DNA of 64,000 nucleotides. Source: Heliopora coerulea (taxonomy: Eukaryota; Cnidaria; Anthozoa; Scleralcyonacea; Helioporidae). Below the pieces are notes generated by a model. That model was not told the DNA's origin and made no database searches. It was given only the letters and a program-made list of their open reading frames with translations. Each line of letters begins with the position of its first letter. Positions within the stretch are counted from its first letter, which is position 1. Position numbers and translations under genes: made by a program. The stretch is from the NCBI GenBank assembly GCA_030142905.1, contig JASJOG010000024.1:757001-821000 (forward strand), given 5' to 3'. Of this stretch, positions 1 to 10,522 are shown one piece after another.

Positions 1-216
1 GCTTCTCCCCTGCATGAAGGATGCACCAGAATTGAAGATGAATTTATTATTATGACTGCAAACTTTGCACCAAATGAAAACAACATAAGAGGTACCTTCA
101 AAGTCTTCAGTTTTGTAGCCCAGGATGTCTTCTTTTCCCCAGCATTTAAACCTGGAAAGCTTTACCCTGTTACCTTTTAATTTCTTTGTATGATTTGGCA
201 GTGCCATCATTGCCAT
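1..216 (-). CDS. 5' part of an ORF running off the left edge; possible zinc-finger/transposase N-terminus
   Basis: Reading leftwards from an ATG at 216, 72 codons stay open to the window edge. The product starts MAMMALPNHTKKLKG and later has FIWCKVCSHNNKFIF, where the WCKVC pair of cysteines looks like half of a zinc-binding site. It then has a Gly-Ala-x-Phe segment. Zinc fingers of this shape (WCxxC followed by a serine/glycine segment) occur at the N-termini of ZNF862/ZMYM-like, transposase-derived proteins. That link is only a resemblance and the second half of the finger is outside the window. It could also be an exon of an unrelated gene. Confidence 0.35.
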   Translation of the reverse strand, partial: MAMMALPNHTKKLKGNRVKLSRFKCWGKEDILGYKTEDFEGTSYVVFIWCKVCSHNNKFIFNSGASFMQGRS

Positions 217-629
217 GATTTGATTGAGGAAATTTTAACAATTGCCCAGTCATCCACCAAAAAATCTGACAACTGTCACCATGTTGCTGAGCCTTGTTGT
301 TGACAGCATGTAGCAACAGCATAGTTCTAGTCTACTCAATCAAAACCTGCTATTTCACCCAGTGATAAATCTGGTCAGCTATTTCTGTGAACAAATTTTG
401 TATAGATCTGCAAAAACATTCAAGCTTCCAGGTGTTGTTCACTTAAATAAGGCACTCAATTCTCCAAGCTCCTTTGTTGTTTCAAGGCACTCTAAAAAAG
501 TCTTTACAAGTACAGGCATGATAAAATGCCTTTCCCTGAGAGGCCTGACCAGAATGATTTTGTAGCTGAAAATAATTAATCAAATGTGCACATGGTAAAA
601 TAATTTAGTAACTTATAGACCACAACACA
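217..629. other. no gene recognised
   Basis: AT-rich sequence upstream of the edge ORF. A 67-codon open frame at 362-565 has no recognisable motif and is probably chance. I see no repeats or RNA genes. Confidence 0.5.
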
Positions 630-1079
630 CAGGGCTTGCAACTAACTTTTCAGATTACTAGCACAATGGCTAGTGATAGGTTTGATTTCACCTGCTAAAA
701 TAAATTTTCACTAGCCAGACCTGCACTGGGGATCTAAATAAAATAGCAAGGGCATGAGAATAAAACATTCTCAGATGCAGTTTGACCAGTTTTTCAGGTC
801 CTCAACAAATTCCATTGCTTTTCAGTTAGCTCTAATTATTAATTTATCACAGGATATCCTTACATTAAGTCTGCATTGTGGTTGGATACTCTCATTTTTC
901 CATTGTGATTCATCAATCAGAAAATATTAAATTTTCATTTGGTTTCTTCAGGTATGCAAGTGCAGCAGTACGCCATGATTTCTTCTAGCCAAAATGGCTT
1001 GTTAAAGGTGAAATCTACTAGCCAAAAATGAATTTTTTATAAACTTTGGCTAGTTGACTACCGTTAGTCTTAAGCCCTG
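630..1079. mobile_element. non-autonomous hAT-like element (about 450 bp)
   Basis: The ends form imperfect terminal inverted repeats: the left begins CAGGGCTTGCAACTAAC and the right ends GTTAGTCTTAAGCCCTG. The inside carries the motif ACTAGCC/GGCTAGT in both orientations near the two ends (about 655-720 and 985-1055). There is no open reading frame. The flanking 8-mers ACAACACA and ACACAGCA are too different to call a clean target duplication, so the insertion is probably old. Assignment to hAT rests on end structure only. Confidence 0.5.
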
Positions 1080-4024
1080 ACACAGCAACATTGTTTCCCA
1101 AACTGATCTAAAGTTGAAATGTTAATTGCAATTTTACATCTAGTATCATTTATGTTGTTGTTATTAACTGTTTTAAAAAAATCACTTATAATTTTTTGAG
1201 TTCATTCTTGAAGAGAAGTAAGTCATTTCATCATGGTGTTTGTAGAACATGCAAAAGAAACAGAACAGTAAAATAGAAAAGGATAAATCGTATAACAATA
1301 AGTGGATTCAAATATTATGAACTTCTCATTTGGAAAGGCAGCTTTCAAACAAGTTACCGTTACGTATACTTTAATATACTGTAGTCTGCATATTACCAAT
1401 CACCGATAGCATTTGTTGACTGGGGTAGGGGCGTGTGGGATGGGATGCCTTGCCGTCGTAAAATGCTGCGTTGCGTTGGGTTGGTGTGCGTTGCGTTGTG
1501 TTGTGTTGTTGTATTATGTATCTTACGATATGAAATAAACATTCTACGCTCGTGGCTACATCTAGTGTTTCCACTAGGAATTTTTCCGGTTGAAATGACG
1601 TTATTCATGTTTCTATCATAGCGCAGTGACACTTCAGCAATTTTCTATTTGTACGCACCACTTACCCTCACATGCAAGACGACCAAGTTGTATGGAAATG
1701 AAAATGAATTTCCATCAATTATTAGATATGCTGAATGTCAGAACTTCGGGGACAAATGGCACTAATCCGAGATTACCAGTTAATCTGAAGTTTTAATTCC
1801 GTATGTTTTGGTTAATCTACTTTTGTCATTTGTTTTCTCGTTGCTCAAGCTTTGTTCTCTCATTAGTTCTGTGGTTCTACGTGTCCTATAAACAGGACAC
1901 TGACCGTTAGAGGGACATAAGAACCTAGCATAGAATGGGGAGGAGCAATTTACAATTGATCAAAAAGGACAGATCCAACTTTGCTTTTCCCAGTTTACTC
2001 TCAAATGACTGGAACTTAGTAAAGATAGCAAGCGATTCACTGTCACAACGTGTCTTCAGAATATCAGCTATAGATTCACCAGGCAGGAAACGCAGTCATG
2101 CAGTGAATGTAAGAGCCCAGCAGGGATGCCTGTCAAATGTTCAGTTCAAATGTCGCAGCATAACAACTTCCTGAATGCACCCTAAAAATTTTTAAAAGTG
2201 GATTTATACTCAAGATTTTTACTGATCATGGATTAAGCTTTCGAACAACTGGTACGCTTTGCAAGGGAGAGTATCGCATCGAATCTCACGTCGTGCTGTA
2301 TTGCATTGTACTTCTATTGTTTGTTGCTCACATCAAAACCAGTTATACGAGAGAAATAGGAGAGGTCTTGAGGTCTATTTAAAAAAATTATATCGAAATG
2401 GGGTAATTTTTTTCGCAAAATATATTTTTCGGACTTGTAGTGTTTTTTACTTTGTATTTTTTGAAACAATTTCAATTGTTTGTGTGTTTGGCAAGTACTC
2501 TCGGATGCGATATTTACGAGAACTATTTTGAAGAAAAATTTCCCAGAGGACATTAGTAGATTCAAATATTGTTTGCGTCTTATCCAAGACGTAAGCAACT
2601 ATTGCGCATCCGTATATTACAAACTTAAGACCGTGAGAAAACAAATAACATGATCGCTGAATACTAAAGACCTGTTCGCTTCTCGCGTACAGCATATACT
2701 GCATGCATTTACACACAATCATATGAAATCCAGTCTATATTTATTGAAAGTGAATTTTTGAGTGTCAGAACATTATACACTTAACGTCTGGTCCCGAGGG
2801 AAAACAAAACTAACTATTTCCCGAGAGACAAGACATTAAGCGTTTTGTTATATAACAACAGAGGCATGAAAAAAAGAAAATGAATTAACTCCGACCTCGA
2901 TAGTTTCTGTAGGTTTTTCGGTGGCGATTCTTCTACAGAAACCTTCATACGAAATACAAAAAGTGAGGCAACATAATTTTTGGTAGACTATTGTCAATTT
3001 GCCGAGTCTTTTCCCTCTAAAAGATGTCGTATTTCACCGTGTGAATGATTGGAAAAACGTAATTTCTTAACTTCAGGCTCCATTCACGTCTTCGTGTGAA
3101 ACAAACATTCAACTGCTACTGGACTTTGTGCTATTTATGGCCGGATTTCATGCGATACGCTTTAATCATGTGCTAAAGACATACTTTGTTCACGTGCTGT
3201 TGTAGCCCGCTCGGGCAACAATTTCAAAATTGTTGCCCGCGTGGGATACATTTAGATTTAGATAAGGCCATGTGACCATAATTCAACCAATCGCAGTTAG
3301 TGTTACATCCAGCGAGACTCCAGTTGTATAGTAATGTTTACTTACTGACTGAGTTTGAGATCTGTACGGGAAAACGTTTGCCGGAGGTTTTCGTAGGGGC
3401 CGTGGGTGTTTGTGATAAAAAAACTAAACGCAAATACTTTCTCGTACAGAACAAACAAAGGAGGTTAATAAGGGGTTTCATATGTGGCTTTCGGTTCTTG
3501 CATTGCTTTTAACAATGTTTTCTTTTTGGCAAGGTGACGGTTTAGGTTTACTTGTTTCCACCAACGACTTCGTGGGTTTTTAGTATCTACGTGCGTACTT
3601 TTTTGTTTAAAATCATTAAAGAAAAGAGGTAACTACGCCGCATCATTTTGTTACCGATAATCCGTTGTAAAACGCACTTGAAACTAGTTTAGCTGTCTGC
3701 AAATCAACTTTGAAATTTTCCCGCCAAAACGTACTTTACTTATTTGGGAGACCAATCGTACGGCTAGGCAGCCAATTAGCACGCACCATTTAAACCGAAT
3801 AACGAGCTAATCAGTGTCTTTATTGTTTACATGTATTAACGCCAGAGTCCTGTTAAACACGTTCTCGATTTGAACTTCTAGAGTGGCTTAAATTCCTGGT
3901 TGAATGAGTCAACGATGTCGTCAACAAATGTATAGATTATCGCATGTTATTTCTATGTAGTACAACACAATTTCATTGTCCCACACACTGTGTTGATGGG
4001 TTTTCTTTCTTTTTGCAAATATAG
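1080..4024. other. intergenic / possible glutaredoxin intron; one short hairpin
   Basis: No exon with the glutaredoxin CxxC active site was found here, although the downstream exon needs one. A GT-rich stretch lies at about 1433-1515. A short inverted repeat at 3212-3239 (CGGGCAACAATTT and its complement) sits in a segment that looks like a dispersed repeat. The open frames of 60-95 codons have no motifs. Confidence 0.5.
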
Positions 4025-4168
4025 CACACACTGAAATTCTTAACTGGTCGAAATACAGTGCCTAGTGTGTTTGTTGGAGGAAAGTTCATCGGTGGTGGAA
4101 CTGAAACACAAGAACTTTATAAATCTGGAAAACTAATCGAAATCCTTAAACAAAGTAATATATTATGA
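4025..4168 (+). CDS. glutaredoxin, 3'-terminal exon (partial)
   Basis: A pyrimidine-rich acceptor ending AAATATAG precedes a 47-codon frame that ends in TGA. The peptide contains LTGRNTVPSVFVGGKFIGGG. This is the C-terminal half of a glutaredoxin: TVP carries the cis-proline of the thioredoxin fold, and FIGGG followed by an acidic T/D-x residue is the glutathione-binding loop. The tail ELYKSGKLIEILKQ is the usual last helix. Glutaredoxins use glutathione to reduce protein disulfides or mixed disulfides. The upstream exon with the CPYC-type active site was not found in the window, so it cannot be told whether this is a dithiol GLRX/GLRX2-like protein or the Grx domain of a larger protein. The family call is firm; completeness is not. 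Confidence 0.82.
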   Translation, partial: HTLKFLTGRNTVPSVFVGGKFIGGGTETQELYKSGKLIEILKQSNIL

Positions 4169-6590
4169 TATTGCCGGAATAACATAAATTTCTGTAAATT
4201 GTAACTATGCACATGATTAATGCAATTTCTAAGTATTTTCAGTTACACAGTAATGGAACTTTTTCACATGTCCAGAGTAGTGCTGCTGATATCCATAACT
4301 ACCAATGCTAGTTTTGATTGTATCGTTTTATTCTGATGCGTTTCACGTCCAACGAATTCGCCCTCAAAATCTACGGACATATCGTCATACTTTCTATTTC
4401 AAACGTGCTATTGATATTTATGTTGTTCCTGTTGCAGATGACATACTTTAAGTCATACTCCGAAAGTACATCGAGACAGTAGATAAACGTCCAATATTTT
4501 CCAACCGGTGAGAGGTTTGATTTTAGCAGCCACCGTAAATAAATTTTCTGCTAGGTTAGTTAGTTCCAAAGGCCAGCTCACCCGTCCCAATTGTAAAAAT
4601 TTTACCAATCTGAATTTTTATAGTATAGAAAGCTACCTGATTAAAAATATAAACGGAAACAATTTAATAATGATGGAGCCACCCGTGCAAAAACGTTTTA
4701 AGAAAAGCGAGTTTTCTTAGTTCACAGCTAAATTATGCTGATTTTGATTGTTTTTGATTTATCTCAAATTCTTGTGAGATATTAGATTATTGCACCTTTG
4801 CCCTTCATTAACTCTCAGCCAAACGATACAGTCGCACACGACCCTACTTTTGTTCTTCGGCTTTTCACCCTTAATAAAACTACAAATCAAGCGACGGAGT
4901 ACGCTTTGAAATAATTTGTTAGTTACAACATTGTTAAAAAACGACCAAACAAGCGAGGAAAAGGAAGGTCACGTTTCTGCTCCTTCCCCCTACCTCTCTC
5001 AAGGGTACAGTGAATTCACTGGAGCAGAGCTTCTGCAGTATCCCACGCACACCGGTCAACGCGCTTAGTGGATTCCAAGAGTATGTGTAAGTTATACTTT
5101 TTTGTTATATATTCGCTAAATAGTCCAATGTCCTTTCATGTGGGACACTTCTCTTGGTCTTCAATGAAGAAATCACGCACAATCGCGTTCGAAGCGGATA
5201 AACCTCTAAAATAATCGGCCGCTAAAGAGTTAAGACAATATTCATTACAGAGCGTTTCGTGAATCGAAAACGGTTTTTCAAATTACCATAAAGGTGATCC
5301 AATTTCATTAACGTGTACAGCTAAGTTATTTCGCGATGACTCATGTACTGGCATCATTATCTGATGTCGTGTTTTTTATCTCATGACGCCGTTCGGTGAT
5401 ATTCTCTCCGTGATTGACTTATCCCAGCCCACTAGATGTATCTGTGCGACATTCGTCGGACATTCATGAACTGCTATTTCCTGAGCTATACGGTGCTTCT
5501 GGCGTCTCTTCCCACCATTCTCATGGATTACTCTATAGTTTCTCACGTTTTATGTCGTTGGTTCTGGCTATGTTCCGTCCAACGTTTACTTGCGTGATCT
5601 TGTGGCTTCTGAGCACTGTAAAGTCCGATCCATTTCGCCTGAAGAGAATCGTCCTCAAATATGCCACAGGTTTTACATTTATTGAATACAAAAATATTAG
5701 TGATTAAAACTTAAATATCCTACTTCATCACAATTACTATTAATAAGACCATTAATTCTTTTGGCTGATGTCACTATGACGCCAGCAAAACATCCTCTTC
5801 TTTTACCAGTACAAAGGTACGACAAATTAAAGGGTTAATGCTCCTCACAGATGATATAATACGGGTAATGTGAGCAAACTGGTCCACATGATCAGAAACC
5901 GGAGGGTCGACCACCATATTACTCCCCTGTCGTGAAGAAATGATCTTTGTCTTTGGATCCACGGGATTCGACGCCTTAGTCCTCCATTGTGATCACTTGA
6001 AAGCCAGCAGAAGCTTTGTCGATTGACTTCAAATAGCATTTTTTTTTACTAATGTTTATGACTTGCTATGCTCTACTTGGTAGAGCAATGGAATGCCAGG
6101 GATTTGCAAAGCGAAAATTTGACGTTTTGAGCAATACCCTTCATCCACTGACCGTTATATATCGTAACGCGCTGTCTGAGCATCGTTCTGAGCGTCACTG
6201 TTAAAGTCCGTGTACATTGTAGGGCTAGCTTTTGGCCAACTTAATTTCATGAGAAGACATTACTTAGTATGGGATAATCAGACCATTATGATTCTGTGAT
6301 GGTTTAGCCCTTCCTAATTGAGGTAATTTATTAGGGTTTTAGGGTTGGGTCAGTGTTAGGATGTCTCCCTATCCATTCTCCATGTTGCTAGTATGGTGGC
6401 CACGGCCCTGTTGGAGCCTTTTCGTGTATACCAGAGAGAATAAGAGGTAGACTAGACTCTTGATTTTAGTCACCAGCTGGAAACCAACTTACTGCCATCA
6501 TTTAAGCAATATTTAACATTTACACACTCGATCGTATGAGATGGAAATGTCAGAATAGTCAAAATTTCCTTCAAGTATAATTTCCATTTC
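4169..6590. other. 3' flank of glutaredoxin; no gene recognised
   Basis: Mostly AT-rich single-copy-looking DNA. A 97-codon open frame at 5414-5707 and a 70-codon one at 4508-4720 show no recognisable motif. A weak tRNA-like A-box (TGGTAGAGCA) at about 6078 may be a very old SINE head. Confidence 0.4.
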
Positions 6591-6691
6591 ATGTGACCGA
6601 GTGTAAATGCCAAATATTCGTTGAATATGCTGGTTCAATTCATTGCCGTTGCCATCATGATAGAGAACTCGTTGCTAAGTTCTTGTCTACG

Positions 6692-6765
6692 ACCCTAGTA
6701 GCTCAGCTGGAAGATCGCTGCTTGAGGTTCTCAGGGTCGAGGGATCAATTCCCAGCCGGAGGCCC
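6692..6765 (+). repeat. tRNA-derived SINE head (degenerate)
   Basis: The segment has tRNA-like promoter boxes: an A box in TAGTAGCTCAGCTGGAAGA and a B box in GAGGGATCAATTCCC, correctly spaced for a tRNA. The arms no longer pair well and no CCA-like end is seen. It is more likely a SINE head than a functional tRNA. Confidence 0.5.
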
Positions 6766-6866
6766 AACAGTAACGTTTTTTGAAATTGATCCTGGTTGGG
6801 TCTTAAAATTTACTATTCAGATACTTGAAAATTTCCTTTACCGCCCTCATGTTAGGCCAGTTGCAG

Positions 6867-7196
6867 GGTAAACCCAGGCCCGCCCAGAACCGGGGGGCAA
6901 CTTGGGCAGTTCGCCTCGGGCCTCAACCTCAAAAGGGGCCCCGGGCACCAACTCAAGAGGCTCTCCCTATTTGTTTAATCGACGCTATTTATTCATTTTA
7001 CGCTGGACCTTTACACATTGAGCCACGGCAGGACACGCATATCTTCATCCGAATAGTTATTTGTAGGCTAGTTCGGTAAGGAACGCGAGCATTATTGTCA
7101 AGCCCAATATCAATCAAAATAATTTTTGTAATGGGACCCCCAAATTTCTATTTTGCCCTGGGCCCCACAAAGACACTGGGCGGACCTAGATAAACC
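6867..7196. mobile_element. hAT-like MITE, about 314 bp, with near-perfect 8-bp target duplication
   Basis: The element itself spans 6875-7188. Its left end CAGGCCCGCCCAG matches the complement of its right end, TAGGTCCGCCCAG. Flanking 8-mers are GGTAAACC (6867-6874) and GATAAACC (7189-7196), 7 of 8 identical. The interior is GC-rich at both ends (GGGGCCCCGGGC and GCCCTGGGCCCC) and has no transposase. The 8-bp duplication and terminal pattern fit the hAT superfamily. Confidence 0.7.
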
Positions 7197-10000
7197 ATAC
7201 CGTAGATGCGGCTGGGGATTACGCCTGGAGCTAGGACATTACCCCACGACTGACGGTACGGGTATAAATGATGGCGGTACCCAGTTAGTTACAAATTGGC
7301 GCAAGTGCATTTGTTGTTTTATTTATTATCTCAATAGTCGATACCATTCAGCTTATCTGTTAAAACAGTATCTGTTATTGTACAGTAGAAATGTCTGGCA
7401 GCTCATATGCCTGAAAAAGTACTTTAACTTTACTGAATGAAAGTAAATTTATAGTAAAAAGATATTAAAAAGGAAATGTAATACAGTAGTTTGTCAGGCT
7501 AAAATACGAATTTTTTTTTCTGTAAGGTGCAACACACTTACTGTAAAACTTTACATTAGATTTTTATGTTAAAAAACAAATTTTGAACAATTTCGCTCAC
7601 TGATACAAATCCCAACTTTAAATTTCTTTTAAGAACTGAATGCATGGACAGTTTCAGCCTAAGGATCAAATCCCAACCCGGTTAGTCGACCTGAAATGTC
7701 AGCTCAGCCTCAACAGGAAATCCCTTGAAAAATTACGATCCAATTACATGGCGAAAATCTTAGCTCCGGACAGACTGACGTTCTTCCATGGAGCCCCCAC
7801 CCCTCTTAGGAATATTTAACAAGGGCTATGTGGTGGATACACCAGTTAAGTAGTTAGCAGTTTAAACTTGGTATATGGGAATATGGAAATACGTAGTAAA
7901 TACTAAAGTTTTAATCTATAATATCGGGTGTTTGAAGTAAGAAATTCGATATCGGCAGTACGGACGTAAAGGTTGAAATTTTAAACATACATCAATGTTT
8001 AAAGTGCGGTAATTAATTCTGAAAAAGCGAAATTCGATGTTTGAAACGGAGTATTTAATATTCAAGATACACATTTAAATGTTTCAAAATTGAAATTGGA
8101 AAGGGATCATCGCATGTTTAGTGTTGCAGAATTGCATGTTTCAAACTGGGCAAGTTATAGGTTCAATGGCAGCAGACGGTTGAATAGGACTATCTTTGAA
8201 TACTGATGGACGTTTGATGCCATATGGTTGCATTTTAGAAAGAAACGGAGTTATGGAAGTGATTAACCATGGAGTATATTATGGTTCAATTATGTATTAT
8301 GTATCCTGTGGGTCAATTATGGGTATAATATTTCGTAGTTATACATGTGATCAGGAGCGAGTCCATCCTCCAGGATTTACGCCTCAATAAATTTGGTGCC
8401 ATGAAATAGCTCAAATGCGGACGTATTGCTATTGCGTTGTATACGTGAAATTGCTTAGGCAGATACCGTACTGAGAATTGAATAGAAAATTCCTCCGCTA
8501 TCCCTTGTTTCCGTATCATGGGCCATTACTTACTAAAACATATGAGTTAAGGCTTTGATCATTAACCAGGGACTGTAGTAGCTCTAAAGCTTCAGAAATA
8601 CCATTTACAAAAGTTTAAGACTTCAAAATGCTCAGCTGTTATTGACCTCCCTTAAAATCGTATGAAAAGTTAGTTTTGCTATCTCAGTATACTATTTTGT
8701 TCAGTGACACAAGATAGTCAGAGCGCAAAATTTATGTAGGGGAAAGCTCACCATACGGACATGTTAATTAACGATGGGGTTATATATCTGTCTGCACTCC
8801 CCCCTCAGTCTATGTGGCAAAATGGCTGCGCTAATGGTTTGACTACGTTTTTTTTGCTTTTTTCAGTACTTTACTAATGGACCCTCTTGAGCTGACCACT
8901 CGAACAAAAATCCGTAAACTCTCGACGTAAATCTACCAAAAACCGCACTATTTAAACTTAAGTAACTGTCTTCTAACTAAATAACTTCTCACAAAGCCTA
9001 ATTTCTACTAAATTAAAAAATTTTGTGAGGTTTGTCAATTCTCTGCCGGCCAACGATTCTCAAAAGCCAGAAAAAGCCAAATTTCACCAAAAAGGTCCGA
9101 ATGGTTGATGCGCACATAAAATATCAACTTCAGAATTCCAAAACGTTTTTGACAACCTGTTCAGACATTTAAAAACAACGCTTGTATTCATGATATATAT
9201 ATATATATATGAAAAGCTTTTGAATTTTTCTTTTTAAGTTGACGCAGCTTAAAGTGATATTTCGAGGAAAGATTAAATTATGCTATTGTGTGTCATTAGC
9301 AAGCTATACATCCCGCAAAGAACCTTGGCTGACCTCTACAGTCCACAACCTGTGTGCAAACTTGACCGCCCTGGTCCGGTTTGGGGCATGTCTTCACGTA
9401 CGCTCTTTCTTCACTTCTACCATCTTAATACTTGTTCGGTTGAACACCGAGGACCGAAAATAGTGTTCGATTGAGCGGTTTGAATGACGTCTAAATTTGA
9501 GCGGAGAAAAGCGAAACAGTTTGTTTAACACAATTGAATTAATTGAAGCGGATTAATTTATCGCTATCGTAAGATTGATTGAAACACTTCAACGTTTATG
9601 TCATTTCCTGAAGCGCACTAAAAAAAGATTTATGGTTAAGATGATCATATCACCGATCTCCGCAAACACCACAAAATCCCAGCCTTGCATGAAAAGAAAC
9701 ACGCACGAAACAAAACACTCAAGTTCCTTATTCAATTCGCAATAGTTGAGTAGCTTGTTGAAAGAATAACAAACAAAGTGTGACCGGACGCATTGCAATA
9801 CCAAAGCAACTCAGTCGAAATATTGTAACATCTTAAGAAGAAAACGAGATCTTGCGAAAAAAGTGCATCTACAGTCTACAGCTGTTCCGTAACAGACTCC
9901 AAAAGCTCGTACTCTGAAAGACCACATTCCTTAAGACGTCTCCTTAATCTACTTTGCTAGTTCACGTCATTAAGAGAATAAGGTTCAACACCGTCGGTCT
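7197..10000. other. no gene recognised
   Basis: AT-rich sequence with a short (AT)n run at about 9192-9210. Open frames of up to 95 codons lack motifs. The last few hundred bases could hold the promoter of the ankyrin gene at 10001, but no clear TATA or other element can be named. Confidence 0.4.
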
Positions 10001-10522
10001 ATGTTGCATATTAAGCAAAAAAGTGGAGTTGAAGTAGAGGGCAACATATTTGGCCAGGACATGGGAGATCACTGCTCTCGCAGTCTTCGTCGCAACTATT
10101 CACTACCCGATATAAAAACAGTTGCTGGGACGGATTCGAATTTCTTAAACCGTAAGCCTCTGTGTAAAAGATATAGCCTACAACGTTCCCAAAGTGTCGA
10201 ATGGGACCCGGTCAACGCACTATTCACTGCAACCGCTGAGGACGACGCAAGGGAGTTAAGAAGAATATTAACCGAATTTGAAGTGAACGTCAATTTTCTA
10301 AGTCCTGCTGGGGTTTCTCTGTTACATACAGCGGCGTTGGTTGGTAACGCAGAAGCCGTCAAAGTACTTACAGAATTTGGAGCAAAGGTAGACTTTCAAG
10401 ACGATAACGGTCGTTCAGCCTTAGAAATTGCTCTGATTGCAGGAAACTTTGATTGCGCATCACTGTTGATAAACGCTGGCGCGAGTATGGGGAACATTGT
10501 TGATGGTATTAAACGTTAATTT
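10001..10522 (+). CDS. small ankyrin-repeat protein resembling PP1 regulatory subunits PPP1R27/PPP1R12
   Basis: A 172-codon frame from ATG to TAA. The N-terminal 65 residues are basic and serine-rich. Residues about 66-72 read QRSQSVEW, a degenerate RVxF-type PP1 docking motif. It is followed at once by DPVNALFTATAEDD, which aligns in position with the start of the MYPT1 ankyrin domain. Two to three ankyrin repeats follow (about 75-165), with GVSLLHTAALVGNAEAVKVL and GRSALEIALIAGNFDCASLL. PPP1R27 (154 residues) and the N-terminus of PPP1R12 share this order: docking motif, then ankyrins. By analogy it may target protein phosphatase 1. The canonical basic residue just before the valine is missing. 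The end is uncertain: GATG|GTATTA at 10507 could be a splice donor to an exon I did not find, or the gene may be a single exon. Confidence 0.65.
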
